This document shows, in pieces, positions 43,133 to 51,964 of a DNA stretch of 64,000 bases. The position numbers and the translations under genes are program-made. Source of the stretch: Candidatus Litorirhabdus singularis (GTDB taxonomy: Bacteria; Pseudomonadota; Gammaproteobacteria; Pseudomonadales; Halieaceae); contig NZ_SHNN01000001.1 in NCBI RefSeq assembly GCF_026262625.1, positions 1,364,001 to 1,428,000 on the forward strand, given 5' to 3'. The first letter of the stretch is position 1. Each line of letters opens with the position of its first letter. The notes beneath the pieces are model-generated. The model was given only the letters and a program-made list of their open reading frames with translations. It was not told the DNA's origin and did not search any database.

Positions 43133-43984
43133 CTACTTTTTCCATTTCTGCAGGGTTTCCTGCACTAGTTTCTGGCCTTCCGGGTCAACCGGGATTCCAT
43201 CATGCACAACCCGGGCATGGGTGTGGCCCAGCTGCTGTAAGGCGAAGGCGGCTTCTTGCGCGTTGCGAAACCCCATTGCATCTTGCGCCTGATTAACCGA
43301 CTGTTTTGCCAGTTTAAGCCCGATCATCGGTCGCTTGGCAATGCGCTGGGCCATATCCAGAGTAAACGCATCCAGCTCGGCGTTGGCAACAACGTGATTG
43401 ACCATGCCCAGCTGTTTGGCTTCCTCGGCAGTCATGACCTCACCCGTGAACAACATCTCTTTGGCTTTGCGCACGCCCATTTCCCAGGGGTGGCCAAAGT
43501 ATTCAACTCCATTGACGCCAAAGGCGACCACTGGATCAGTGAACAGAGTGTCCTCGGCGGCGATAATGATGTCACAGGGCCAGCATAGCATTAGCCCGCC
43601 GGCGATTACCCAGCCCTTGACGGCGGCAATGGTCGGCTTGGGAATGTCACGCCAACGCATACAAAAACCTTTAAAAAACTCTTGCTCAAAACCCCACTGA
43701 CCTTCGGCACCGGGCGCACCGAAGTCGGCCCAGGTGCCTACCGGCTGATAGGATTTAAAATCAAGGTCGCCGGGACCGGCATGACCGCTGGAGAAGTCGC
43801 GACCCTCGGCATCCAGAATAATGACTTTGACAGCTTTGTCATGGGCGGCAAGATCAAAGGCGGTATTGAGTTCAGACAACATTTCAAAAGTCTGCGCGTT
43901 GCGCTTCTCGGGGCGCGCGAGTGTAATGCGTGCTACCGCATCGTCGGTCGCGCAGTATTTGATGGTTTTGAATTCTGCAGTCAT
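43133..43984 (-). CDS. Enoyl-CoA hydratase/isomerase family protein
   Basis: 283 residues of the crotonase fold: RITLARPEKRNAQTFEMLSEL near the start, the oxyanion-hole segment IILDAEGRDFSSGHAGPGDL, and IPKPTIAAVKGWVIAGGLMLCWPCDI near residue 120. The large insertion after SSGHAGPGDLDF and a GVNGVEYFGHPW loop are typical of a branch of crotonases from degradative actinobacteria and gammaproteobacteria. It hydrates or isomerises an acyl-CoA. It is unlinked to an obvious pathway here. Confidence 0.87.
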   Translation of the reverse strand: MTAEFKTIKYCATDDAVARITLARPEKRNAQTFEMLSELNTAFDLAAHDKAVKVIILDAEGRDFSSGHAGPGDLDFKSYQPVGTWADFGAPGAEGQWGFEQEFFKGFCMRWRDIPKPTIAAVKGWVIAGGLMLCWPCDIIIAAEDTLFTDPVVAFGVNGVEYFGHPWEMGVRKAKEMLFTGEVMTAEEAKQLGMVNHVVANAELDAFTLDMAQRIAKRPMIGLKLAKQSVNQAQDAMGFRNAQEAAFALQQLGHTHARVVHDGIPVDPEGQKLVQETLQKWKK

Positions 43985-44040
43985 GAATGCAAGCTCCTGA
44001 TTGGCCTGTCGGTTTTCGCGGTCGGATAGGTTAGGGGTGT

Positions 44041-45192
44041 CTAAGTAGGGGGTGGAGACTTTTCGTCAGGGGTGTCGCTATCTGATTCGGTTTCGCTTCG
44101 CGCCAGGGTGGCTGCGGGCACAGTGTAAGTTTCTTCGACCAGCCCCTGCGCCTTGGCGCGCCGCTCCCAGTCCCGGCGTGCTTGTACCCGCAAATCGGTT
44201 TCACAATCTGACTCGTCGACGATCTCACGGCCTAACAGTGTTTCAATGGCATCTTCCATGGTAACGATACCTGCCATGCCACCAAACTTGTCGACAACCA
44301 GGGCTATGTGCTCCTTTTTTGCCATCAGGCGATTGAACAGCTCTGGCAACGGAAAATTCTCTTGCACGATCATAATGTCACGGCGCAGGTCTGCTATCTT
44401 TTGCTCGCCGTGGCCCTCAATCATTGAATGCAGCAGGTCGTCCTTGAGCACGTAACCGGTGACATCGTCTTTGGAACCGTTCTGGTAGATGGGTATACGC
44501 GATACCTGCAGCGGCTGATGTGCGTTCAGTGACTCCGCAATGGTGCAGTCTTCGGCCAACGCCTTGACCACCGTACGTGGGGTCATAATATCGACCACGC
44601 AAACGGACTCAAATTGAAGCAGATTGGAAATCATGGCTGACTCACTGGCTTCAAACACACCGTCTCTGGCGCCGATTTCAGCCATTGCCATAAAATCTGA
44701 CCGGGAAAAAATGCTGCCTTCAGAGTTGTGGGTTAGCAGTCGGGTAACCAACTGACATGCCCAAATGATCGGTGTCAGCAGGGTCATGATGAATAACAGT
44801 GAAGTGACGGTAAAACCGGCCAGTTGTTTCCAATACAGTGCACCTAGAGTCTTGGGGATAATCTCAGACAACATCAAGATGGCCAGAGTCATTACCGCCG
44901 GCACCAGGAGACCGGTTACCAGAGGGTTTGCATCCGCCCAGATAATTGAAGCCTGCGCACCGACACCAATAGCGCCCACCGTATGGGCGATAGTGTTCAG
45001 GGTGAGTATGGCCGCCAGCGGTCGGTCGATGTTGGCCTTGAATTCGGTGAGATGGCGTCCGACCGAGGAGCCTTCCTGCAGTTGTATCTGGGCGAAGGCC
45101 GGGGTGATACTGAGCAGCGCAGCCTCCCATAGCGAACACAAAAATGAGAACACAATCGAGACCAGGAAAAACGCAATGAGTAATGACACCAT
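44041..45192 (-). CDS. CNNM/CorC-HlyC family membrane protein (DUF21 with CBS pair)
   Basis: 383 residues. The N-terminal DUF21 domain (about residues 1-180) holds four membrane helices and the NTIAHTVGAIGVGAQA and SEIIPKTLGALYWK motifs. A CBS pair follows (about 190-330) with the VCVVDIMTPRTVV signature. The usual C-terminal CorC-type domain seems absent, and a charged tail ends SDTPDEKSPPPT. The family is implicated in magnesium or cobalt efflux. No operon partner. Confidence 0.87.
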   Translation of the reverse strand: MVSLLIAFFLVSIVFSFLCSLWEAALLSITPAFAQIQLQEGSSVGRHLTEFKANIDRPLAAILTLNTIAHTVGAIGVGAQASIIWADANPLVTGLLVPAVMTLAILMLSEIIPKTLGALYWKQLAGFTVTSLLFIMTLLTPIIWACQLVTRLLTHNSEGSIFSRSDFMAMAEIGARDGVFEASESAMISNLLQFESVCVVDIMTPRTVVKALAEDCTIAESLNAHQPLQVSRIPIYQNGSKDDVTGYVLKDDLLHSMIEGHGEQKIADLRRDIMIVQENFPLPELFNRLMAKKEHIALVVDKFGGMAGIVTMEDAIETLLGREIVDESDCETDLRVQARRDWERRAKAQGLVEETYTVPAATLARSETESDSDTPDEKSPPPT

Positions 45193-45300
45193 GATGTCAG
45201 CATATCCGAAAATGGGTGGAAAGTCGGCTTGTCTTGCGTTGTTTGGAGCAGGAATTTTGCCAGCAGTTCATGCCGGCAGGACATTTGAGCTCTGGTTTTG

Positions 45301-46524
45301 TTAGTTGCTAGCGGCCAACCAGGAGAGCAGCTGCAATGCGTTGCCGCGCAGGATGTCATGGCGCAGCGTGGCACGCTTAGCAGTGTCTGTGACGATGAGC
45401 ACTTTGGCCAGTGATGCCGCGATGTGGTAAAACGGCCAGTCGGTCCCAAATAGCACACGTTGTCCGCCGGTGCGTTGAATAATGGTTTCAAGAAACGTCA
45501 GACTTTGTCCATGGATTCCCAGCCAGGCGTTGTCGTAGCGTATAGCCAGTTCCAGCATGGCAGCACTGTCGCGTGCACCAGCATGACCCAGTATAAATTG
45601 CAGCCGCGGGAACTCCGCCAAGGGCGCTTCGTAATGGCGCGGCATGGCAAAGGGGTGGGATGATTCTGGCTCTATACCGGCGCGACCGCCGTGATAGAAA
45701 ATCACTAGCCCTAATGTTTCTGCTTCGGCGTAAATGTCCATGACGGCGGGGTCATCAGGATAAAAGCGCTGGACCGTGGGGTGCAATTTCATAATTCTAC
45801 CACCGGCTGCCGCATGGGCGCGCATCTCCTGCACGGCGGTGGCTGAGCCGGGTTCGACCGAGAGTCCAACGTGCAGGCGGTTGCCGACACCGGCGCGGCT
45901 TACAGCGGTGCGCCAGTCTTCGGTGAGGCTGTCGCCAAAAGGCAGTCCAAGTTTGATCGGTAACAGCATCGCATGCTGTACTCGCATCGCTTCCATTTCG
46001 CGCAGCAAATTGGGTATGGTTTGGGTCGCTGCAAAGCGACTCCCCCATATTCCCTGAGCGATGGTGTGATTACGCAAGCCGCTGAGGGCGTCTGGCGTAA
46101 AATTGCCGTTGACGTAAATATCCAGATCGAGCTCGCAGCCAGGATTCGTGGAATCGCAGTCGAGAAGGTGCATAACGCGCTCTGTGCTGGCCTGCAGATC
46201 CAGCGCGGGACGCATTAATACGGACATCCCCAAATGACTGTGTACATCGATCGCCAGCGGCACGCTTACATCGGTGCAGATTAGGCTGCCGCCGGGGTCA
46301 AGCTCAAACCAGGGTAGCTCAGCCAGGCCGCGATAACCGGCATAGACCTGACGGCCATAGAGGCCTTGACCGGCGTTCGCCTCTTCTTCTAGCCGCTGCG
46401 TCGCAAGGTTGTCAATATCCGCCTGGTTGTAACGCTCCGATGGCGGAGAATCACAGGAGGTGACAGCAATGGCGCCAGCAGAGACCCCCGCGGCGGTCAG
46501 GAATTTGCGTCGATTCAGCTTCAC
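45301..46524 (-). CDS. Tat-exported amidohydrolase-family protein
   Basis: 407 residues. The N-terminus NRRKFLTAAGVSAGAIAVTSC has a twin-arginine motif and a possible lipobox, so export by Tat is expected. The amidohydrolase 2 TIM barrel is suggested by DVHSHLGMS (HxH-like), MKLHPTVQRFYPDD, VIFYHGGRAGIEPESSHPF, LQFILGHAGARDS and the final FGTDWPFYHIAAS with a metal-binding Asp. It should hydrolyse or decarboxylate a small cyclic compound. The substrate is unknown. It lies 20 bases after the DapB-like gene on the same strand and is probably co-transcribed. Confidence 0.83.
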   Translation of the reverse strand: MKLNRRKFLTAAGVSAGAIAVTSCDSPPSERYNQADIDNLATQRLEEEANAGQGLYGRQVYAGYRGLAELPWFELDPGGSLICTDVSVPLAIDVHSHLGMSVLMRPALDLQASTERVMHLLDCDSTNPGCELDLDIYVNGNFTPDALSGLRNHTIAQGIWGSRFAATQTIPNLLREMEAMRVQHAMLLPIKLGLPFGDSLTEDWRTAVSRAGVGNRLHVGLSVEPGSATAVQEMRAHAAAGGRIMKLHPTVQRFYPDDPAVMDIYAEAETLGLVIFYHGGRAGIEPESSHPFAMPRHYEAPLAEFPRLQFILGHAGARDSAAMLELAIRYDNAWLGIHGQSLTFLETIIQRTGGQRVLFGTDWPFYHIAASLAKVLIVTDTAKRATLRHDILRGNALQLLSWLAASN

Positions 46525-46544
46525 GATGTGCCTCTTCTTATGTC

Positions 46545-47591
46545 TCAGCTATTGTCCATACGACCCATGATCCAGGGTAGGTCGAGTAAGGTCTTGATGC
46601 CCGCTCCAGCCGCCAATACATAGGGTACAGCGTTCAGAGCATGCATGCCGGTAGCTAACAAGCCGTCGTCAATCCAGACCGGGTCAAAGGTGATATGCAT
46701 GCGCGGTTTGCCTTCGATAGTGACGGAGTGGTCACCGTCGGGCCAGTCTGGAGCTACCGAGCGATGCATGCGCCAAACGGTTTCATGGACTATCACTTTT
46801 TTACCGTTGCTTATGCCTGCCCACTCCCAGTGTTGACCGGCAATGGTGCCCTCACGAACAGTGCCCGCTGCCGGTTGCAGATCGTTATCGGCGTAGGCGA
46901 GCTCGCGGCTGTCGGTGATCGTATCCAGCTCGACCCCGAGGCCGTCTGCAATCATCTGGATATTTTCGCGAAATAAGTTGGTCAGCCAGTGCTCATAACG
47001 TTCTATGGTCTGGGCGAATTCAGCATCTGTTTTACCAAACCCCATCATGCCGAACATAACTTCAGGGGAGGGATAGAACTCGAAATTAGTGATTTCGCGC
47101 ACGTACACTTGATCGATGCGGCTGGACAGGCTGCTCATGGTCAGCGGCATTACGTCACCAAGCCAGCCTGGATTGAGGCCTGTTGAATGGAAGCTGCTGT
47201 TACCTGCGTTACAAGCGTCCTCAAATCTGGCAACCAGTTCTGCGCCGTAGACTTTGGGGTACATATATCCCACGGTCGTTATGACATCTTTGCCGGAGGC
47301 AAGCAGTTGGCAAATCGTGGCGACGTCAGCGTCGGGGTCATCGCCATAGACCAGTGAGGGAAGCGGCGTGTGTATTACAATGTCAGCGTCTATGGCTAGT
47401 AGGTCCTCGACCGAGTCGGTTGCCAGGATTCCCAATGGCGCAATGCCCGCGATCTCTCCTGCATCGGTACCTGATTTTTCCTGGGAGTAGACGTAAAGCC
47501 CTACCAATTCGATTTCTTGGCGGCGTGCAATACTGCGAATGATGGCTTTGCCAACGTTACCGCTGGACCACTGAATCACGCGTGTTGTCAT
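46545..47591 (-). CDS. DapB-like NAD(P)-dependent dehydrogenase
   Basis: 348 residues. A Rossmann fold begins TRVIQWSSGNVGKAIIRSIA with a GNVGK pattern in place of GxGxxG. A dihydrodipicolinate-reductase-like C-terminal half contains GNSSFHSTGLNPGWLGDVMPL. Such proteins include 2,4-diaminopentanoate dehydrogenase and enzymes of unknown role common in actinobacteria and marine gammaproteobacteria. It probably reduces or oxidises an imine or amino acid. It forms a tight pair with the amidohydrolase gene. Confidence 0.75.
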   Translation of the reverse strand: MTTRVIQWSSGNVGKAIIRSIARRQEIELVGLYVYSQEKSGTDAGEIAGIAPLGILATDSVEDLLAIDADIVIHTPLPSLVYGDDPDADVATICQLLASGKDVITTVGYMYPKVYGAELVARFEDACNAGNSSFHSTGLNPGWLGDVMPLTMSSLSSRIDQVYVREITNFEFYPSPEVMFGMMGFGKTDAEFAQTIERYEHWLTNLFRENIQMIADGLGVELDTITDSRELAYADNDLQPAAGTVREGTIAGQHWEWAGISNGKKVIVHETVWRMHRSVAPDWPDGDHSVTIEGKPRMHITFDPVWIDDGLLATGMHALNAVPYVLAAGAGIKTLLDLPWIMGRMDNS

Positions 47592-47751
47592 CGGTGATTA
47601 ACCTCTGTTTATTATGTGCTGCCCGCTTTCGTGGTCTATTGGGGCAATATTTATTGGCAGCAGTATGGCACAAAAACCATCTTTCGCAGGTGAGGACAGA
47701 TGAGGTGGTTGCTTTAAGCGAGGTTGCGATTGAGTTCCAGGCGGGCTGATC

Positions 47752-47776
47752 GGAGGTTCACTGTAGGTGAACCTCC
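47752..47776 (-). terminator. Hairpin after the PEP-CTERM gene, possible terminator
   Basis: GGAGGTTCAC (47752-47761) pairs perfectly with GTGAACCTCC (47767-47776) around a 5-base loop. It starts 22 bases after the stop of the PEP-CTERM gene on the minus strand. No U-tract follows, so termination is inferred from the stable stem and position. Confidence 0.5.
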
Positions 47777-47797
47777 GGGGTCTCAAACAGCGAATCT

Positions 47798-48445
47798 TCA
47801 GACTTTGCTTTGGCGTTTGCCGCGTGCTGCTCCCGCTAAACCGAGCAGTGCAGAACCAAACAACCAGACGGCTGCGGGCAGTGGCACAACCTGCACATTC
47901 GTCAGGGATAATTCAAGCTCGGCAACGCCGCCAAGTTCTCCCAGCAAGAACCTGAAGTCACTGACCAGGTCGAAGGTGATTGGGTCGGCCAGGCCTTCTG
48001 CAGCAGTAAGTATGAGGGGCTGGCTGAAATCGATCACGCCAGGTACGGCATCACAAATTTGAGCGCCTAGCAGCCCGAGCGGAGTACAGGGATTATTCTC
48101 GCTGAAAGTGACGGTAGCGATGTTGCCGGATAGTTGTTGAGTCAGCGGATCGTAAACCCCGTTCACCTCACCGATAACCGCCAGGTCAAGAGTGGCGCCG
48201 CCGAGTAGTGGGTCTGCATTCAGGTTGAGCAACAAATTATCCAGACCTACGACCGAGAAGCTGCCATCACTGTCGAGTGTCGCGGTGCCTCCGCTGTCGC
48301 TGCCGCTAATAGTGGCAGGTACCGGGTCGGTTATGGTGCCAAAGATACTTGCAGAGACGTCCCAGGTGGCCAGTACAGCAGCTTGTGCTGGTACTGCTGT
48401 AGCAGCCAATGTCAGTGCCGCGATCATCGATAATTTCTTAATCAT
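47798..48445 (-). CDS. PEP-CTERM-type exported protein (VPLPA ending)
   Basis: 215 residues with a signal peptide (MIKKLSMIAALTLAATAVPAQA). A beta-rich, Asp/Gly-rich middle follows, and the C-terminal sorting signal VPLPAAVWLFGSALLGLAGAARGKRQ combines a VPLPA motif, a hydrophobic helix and a basic end. Exosortase cuts such signals and releases or anchors the protein at the cell surface, often in connection with exopolysaccharide. No exosortase gene is in the window. A sigma-54-type promoter lies about 115 bases upstream, as known for PEP-CTERM genes under PrsK/PrsR. Confidence 0.87.
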   Translation of the reverse strand: MIKKLSMIAALTLAATAVPAQAAVLATWDVSASIFGTITDPVPATISGSDSGGTATLDSDGSFSVVGLDNLLLNLNADPLLGGATLDLAVIGEVNGVYDPLTQQLSGNIATVTFSENNPCTPLGLLGAQICDAVPGVIDFSQPLILTAAEGLADPITFDLVSDFRFLLGELGGVAELELSLTNVQVVPLPAAVWLFGSALLGLAGAARGKRQSKV

Positions 48446-48558
48446 TGTGTCAATCCCTTAAAGTGAAACTACTGACTGCTCTAGTAGTGCTCGAGAGCTG
48501 GTCAGGGCTAATTCCTTTACCTGTGAGAGTTTTGCATTACAGATGTTGGAATGTACTA

Positions 48559-48574
48559 GGCAATATTCGGGCCA
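48559..48574 (-). promoter_or_regulatory. Sigma-54-type promoter of the PEP-CTERM gene
   Basis: On the minus strand TGGCCCGAATATTGCC has the -24 GG and -12 GC elements exactly 10 bases apart and matches TGGCAC-N5-TTGC at all but one position. It lies about 115 bases upstream of the ATG at 48443-48445. Sigma-54 promoters with PrsR sites are the known control of many PEP-CTERM genes, so the match is meaningful, although no enhancer site was identified. Confidence 0.65.
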
Positions 48575-48703
48575 GACATGAAAACTCCATATAAAACAAT
48601 GGCTTGATGATTGTCAGCGATTTTCGGCTCAGGCGATGTAAAGTTTTCTGACAGCAGATAGAGCCGCTATGTCAGGCAGCGGCTGGGGGAGAGGGGGATA
48701 GGT

Positions 48704-49384
48704 TCAACGTTTGCTGTCAGTCGGTGACAGGGTGAAATCCTTCATATCCGAGTAAGCCTGCAGAAACGCCGGGCGCTGTGCCAGCCGCTTGATATAGTCA
48801 GTGAAAACGGGGTCTTGGCACAGCTCATACGCTTTTGCCCATTGCACGTTCTGGCCCATAACGCAGTCGACCGCGCAAAAGCTGTCGCCGCAAATATAGC
48901 TGTGTTGTTGTAGACGGGTGATCAACTGAGGCTCGACCTCCGCAACGAATTTAGTGCGGTAGCGCTCTATAGTGCGGGCATCGCTTTCGTCTCCCAACAG
49001 GTGAGTGTGAATACGAATCTGCCACAACATCATGTCCATCCAAGAGGTACCGAAGTGCAGCATTTGCAGATAATCCGCCCGTTCGGTCGAGAATACATCC
49101 GCTCTGGGTGCCAGTGCCTGTTGCGGGAATATGTCTGCGAGTAAAGAAATCATCGCGCCGCTCTCGAGCATCACTTGCTGCTCGCCATTCTCAAGAGTGA
49201 TCTCCAGTGCAGGCACATTGTGGTTGGGGTTTTTCTTCAGAAACTCTGCGCTGTACTGAGCCCCGTCATAAAGCGCGACGACCTCCAGGTCAAAGTCTTG
49301 ATCGAGCAACTCATGAAGTAACCAGCGCACCCGCGCACTGCGAGTCGCTGGAAAGTGGTATAACTTTAGTCGTTTGAACTGCAT
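48704..49384 (-). CDS. Glutathione S-transferase family protein (second)
   Basis: 226 residues from the ATG at 49382-49384. The thioredoxin-like N-terminal domain begins LKLYHFPATRSARVRWLLHE and has NPNHNVPALEI with the cis-Pro and VMLESGAMISLLAD. A helical C-terminal domain contains YICGDSFCAVDCVMGQNVQWA. It is unlike the transferase at 16473, so it is a different subgroup. Substrate unknown. It follows the esterase gene on the same strand with a 37-base gap. Confidence 0.85.
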   Translation of the reverse strand: MQFKRLKLYHFPATRSARVRWLLHELLDQDFDLEVVALYDGAQYSAEFLKKNPNHNVPALEITLENGEQQVMLESGAMISLLADIFPQQALAPRADVFSTERADYLQMLHFGTSWMDMMLWQIRIHTHLLGDESDARTIERYRTKFVAEVEPQLITRLQQHSYICGDSFCAVDCVMGQNVQWAKAYELCQDPVFTDYIKRLAQRPAFLQAYSDMKDFTLSPTDSKR

Positions 49385-49421
49385 GAGATTTCCCCGTTTT
49401 TGGTCTGGTGTGAGAATGCGC

Positions 49422-50396
49422 TTAGCGGCTGGCCTCGTAGGCCAAATTAAAGAATCTCCAGATTTCCTGAGCGCCGACAATATCGTTGTTGGTGCCGCCC
49501 AGTAGTCGCGGTAGCTTTAGCTGCGGATGCGGTACATTGTGGCCGCCACCAATAATGGTATACAGCTGCACCGGTTTGCGGCCCGGAGCCTCCCAGCTGG
49601 ATACTTCGACGGTGCTGTTATCGTCGCTTACTGTATTGGCTAGTGTGCGTCGTTCTGGCGGCGTTGTATGACCGGCGAGCTGAGCCCAGTACTTGATAGT
49701 GTCCTGCGATGATAATACCTCACCGCGATCACCCACTAATCCGTACAGAGCTACGATGCCGCCGGCATAAGGGTTCATAGGGTCGTCGGTGCCATTCATC
49801 AGTAACACCGCTGCAGGTTCGCCGCTGGCAACGCAATCCATATTCGCGGGAGCGGGCAGGCTGGCTGCAACCGATGCTACAGCGGTTACCAGGTCAGGCG
49901 CCTCCAGCGCCAGTCGCATGGCCATCTGACCGCCATTGGAAATACCGGTGGCGAAGATGGCAGCGGGATTGGCGTTGTTCTGTTCCACCAGGCGCGCAAC
50001 CAGCGCGCGCAGAAAACCCACATCATCGATTTGTTGTTGCTTGGCGCTGTAAGGTCCCTGCAAGCGGCAGCCATTAAAATGATCTTCAAAACCATGTGGG
50101 TAAACAACCAGGAACCCGTGCTCGTCAGCCAACTGGTCAAACGCGTAAGCGTAGGCTGAGCGGGCTTGTTCAGGGTTGCCCATAGAGCCGTGCATTACGA
50201 TTACCAGAGCTGGTTTGGCAGCAAGCTTCGCTGGTTCATACACAGCGTAGTCTCGGGTGATACCGTCCCAGTTCAGGCTTTGCTGTCGCAGACTGCCGGC
50301 CAACTCCGGTTGCGGCGGAATACTCATTCCGAGCCCGTAAAACCCGGCGCTTACTAGCGCAAGTAATAGCAGGACCACGACAATAAACTTTTTCAT
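49422..50396 (-). CDS. Exported alpha/beta hydrolase, PHB depolymerase/LpqC-like esterase
   Basis: 324 residues. The N-terminus is a signal anchor (FIVVVLLLLALVSAGFYGLG). The hydrolase motifs are VIVMHGSMGNPE, the nucleophile elbow GISNGGQMA near residue 170, the acid in MNGTDDPMNPYAGG, and the histidine in IIGGGHNVPHP. The pattern fits the esterase_phd/LpqC group acting on polyhydroxybutyrate, feruloyl or other ester substrates outside the cytoplasm. It precedes the glutathione transferase gene and is divergent from the sulfotransferase gene. Confidence 0.85.
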   Translation of the reverse strand: MKKFIVVVLLLLALVSAGFYGLGMSIPPQPELAGSLRQQSLNWDGITRDYAVYEPAKLAAKPALVIVMHGSMGNPEQARSAYAYAFDQLADEHGFLVVYPHGFEDHFNGCRLQGPYSAKQQQIDDVGFLRALVARLVEQNNANPAAIFATGISNGGQMAMRLALEAPDLVTAVASVAASLPAPANMDCVASGEPAAVLLMNGTDDPMNPYAGGIVALYGLVGDRGEVLSSQDTIKYWAQLAGHTTPPERRTLANTVSDDNSTVEVSSWEAPGRKPVQLYTIIGGGHNVPHPQLKLPRLLGGTNNDIVGAQEIWRFFNLAYEASR

Positions 50397-50528
50397 TGGC
50401 TGAGGGTTCTTTTACTAAAACCTGAGTTTAGCATGAGCTTGTTGGTGGCACGGGCTTAGCACGTTGGTCTGACCTATACTGGGGCCTAGCTAATATTTTT
50501 GTGGTCTCATTTACGTCAAGGCGCAGTG

Positions 50529-51455
50529 ATGAATTCAACGGCAAGTACAGGGCTAGCTCCCTCAGGACGAGCGACAACGCTCGAATCTTTTGGCCGGCTG
50601 ATGCAGGCGATGGCTCCCGGTGGCCCTGCACCGGGTGAGTTGGCGGTCGAGTTGCAGGCCACCGATGTGGTTATCACCCCATTTGGAAAAAGCGGTACCA
50701 CCTGGTTGCAGCAGATGGCGCATGCATTGCGGACCCGTGGTGATATGGATTTTGACGATATCAGTCGGGTTGTACCTTGGCTGGAGACGGCCGCTGGCCT
50801 GGGCCTTGATCTTAATGCTGCGCAAAAAGCCCGGCCCAGATTGTTCAAGAGTCATCTTGACGCCGACCGTATACCGGCCGGTGGTCGCTACATAAACGCC
50901 TGTCGCGATCCGCAGGATGCGCTGTACTCCATGTACAAGTTTATGGAAGGCTGGTTTATTGAACCCGGCTCGGTGTCGCTGGATGACTTCGCTCGCGGTA
51001 CCTTTCTTGCGGCGGGTGGTCCGGGCAACCGCGGCGGTGACTATTGGACACATTTGCGTTCGTGGTGGATTCGGCGTGAAGACTCCGATGTGTTGTTTAT
51101 GGCCTATGAGCACATGAAGGATGATCTGGAGGGTACGATCCGTAAAGTCGCTGACTTTATAGGTGTTGAACTGGATGCTGAGTTGCTCGCTATTACGATG
51201 GAGCATAGTTCGCTGCCGTTTATGCAGCGGCATAAGGATCGTTTTGATGACAAGCTGATGCGTGAACTGAGTGTAAAAGCCTCTGGTTTGCCTGCAAACA
51301 GTGATTCCTCGAAAGTGCGCAGCGGTAATGTGGGTGAGGCGCGTCAGCAGTTAAGCCCGGAGGTAGTGGCTGAGCTCGACGCTCTCTGGCAACTACATAT
51401 AACCGCAGAGCTGGGTTTTGAAAATTATGCAGCGTTGATAGCGGCTCTGGACTGA
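50529..51455 (+). CDS. Sulfotransferase family protein
   Basis: 308 residues from the ATG at 50529. The PAPS-binding 5' loop is PFGKSGTTWLQQM near residue 58, and the 3'-phosphate site is YINACRDPQDALYSMYKF near residue 130. GGDYWTHLRSWW and the C-terminal EVVAELDALWQ follow. It resembles cytosolic sulfotransferases that transfer sulfate from PAPS to hydroxyl groups of small molecules such as phenols or steroids. Target unknown. The gene is convergent with the DUF2244 gene. Confidence 0.9.
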   Translation: MNSTASTGLAPSGRATTLESFGRLMQAMAPGGPAPGELAVELQATDVVITPFGKSGTTWLQQMAHALRTRGDMDFDDISRVVPWLETAAGLGLDLNAAQKARPRLFKSHLDADRIPAGGRYINACRDPQDALYSMYKFMEGWFIEPGSVSLDDFARGTFLAAGGPGNRGGDYWTHLRSWWIRREDSDVLFMAYEHMKDDLEGTIRKVADFIGVELDAELLAITMEHSSLPFMQRHKDRFDDKLMRELSVKASGLPANSDSSKVRSGNVGEARQQLSPEVVAELDALWQLHITAELGFENYAALIAALD

Positions 51456-51460
51456 CAGGT

Positions 51461-51964
51461 TCAGAAGTCTTTGCTTGTGTTAGCAGAGTGCGACTGCACT
51501 CGCAGCCTGGAGCGCAGCAGTTCAATAAGCTGCTGGGCATCGTCTTTACTTAGAAATTCGCCGAGGCAGACTGTTTCGCCACGGTGGCTCAAGCTGATAC
51601 CAGGCGCGTCCCAAGGGTGCGGTTTGGTGCTGATGATAATGCGCGTATTACGTCGCTCGAAAGACCAGCTTTGACGCGGATGGTAGTGGCCTTTCTGGAT
51701 CCGAACTTCTTGTTCGTCGAAGGTGACTACGTGACGGTAGCGAAGCTTCCAGCAGACGTAGTAGAGAGCGGTGCCTAGCGCCGCCATCTCAAGGCCGGCA
51801 AACGGTAATATCGGCCAGGCGCCCACGAAAGCAAAACCAGAGGCGATAGTGCCCGACAGCATACACATGGCTACCAGTGCCCATTTGTTGGCCTGCCAGC
51901 TGGCTGACCGATTGGGCTCGGCAATTAGGACTTCATGTTCCTGGTGTTGTTGTTGGTAGACCAA
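51461..51964 (-). CDS. DUF2244 membrane protein
   Basis: 167 residues from a TTG at 51962-51964, chosen because AGGAG lies five bases before it. The longer frame upstream overlaps the neighbouring gene further. Two membrane helices (about residues 30-75) precede a cytoplasmic beta-rich region with VTFDEQEVRIQKG and ISLSHRGETVCLGEFLSKDDAQQL, the DUF2244 pattern. Function unknown; the family is widespread in gammaproteobacteria. Its start overlaps the end of the DUF3080 gene by 32 bases. Confidence 0.8.
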   Translation of the reverse strand: MVYQQQHQEHEVLIAEPNRSASWQANKWALVAMCMLSGTIASGFAFVGAWPILPFAGLEMAALGTALYYVCWKLRYRHVVTFDEQEVRIQKGHYHPRQSWSFERRNTRIIISTKPHPWDAPGISLSHRGETVCLGEFLSKDDAQQLIELLRSRLRVQSHSANTSKDF

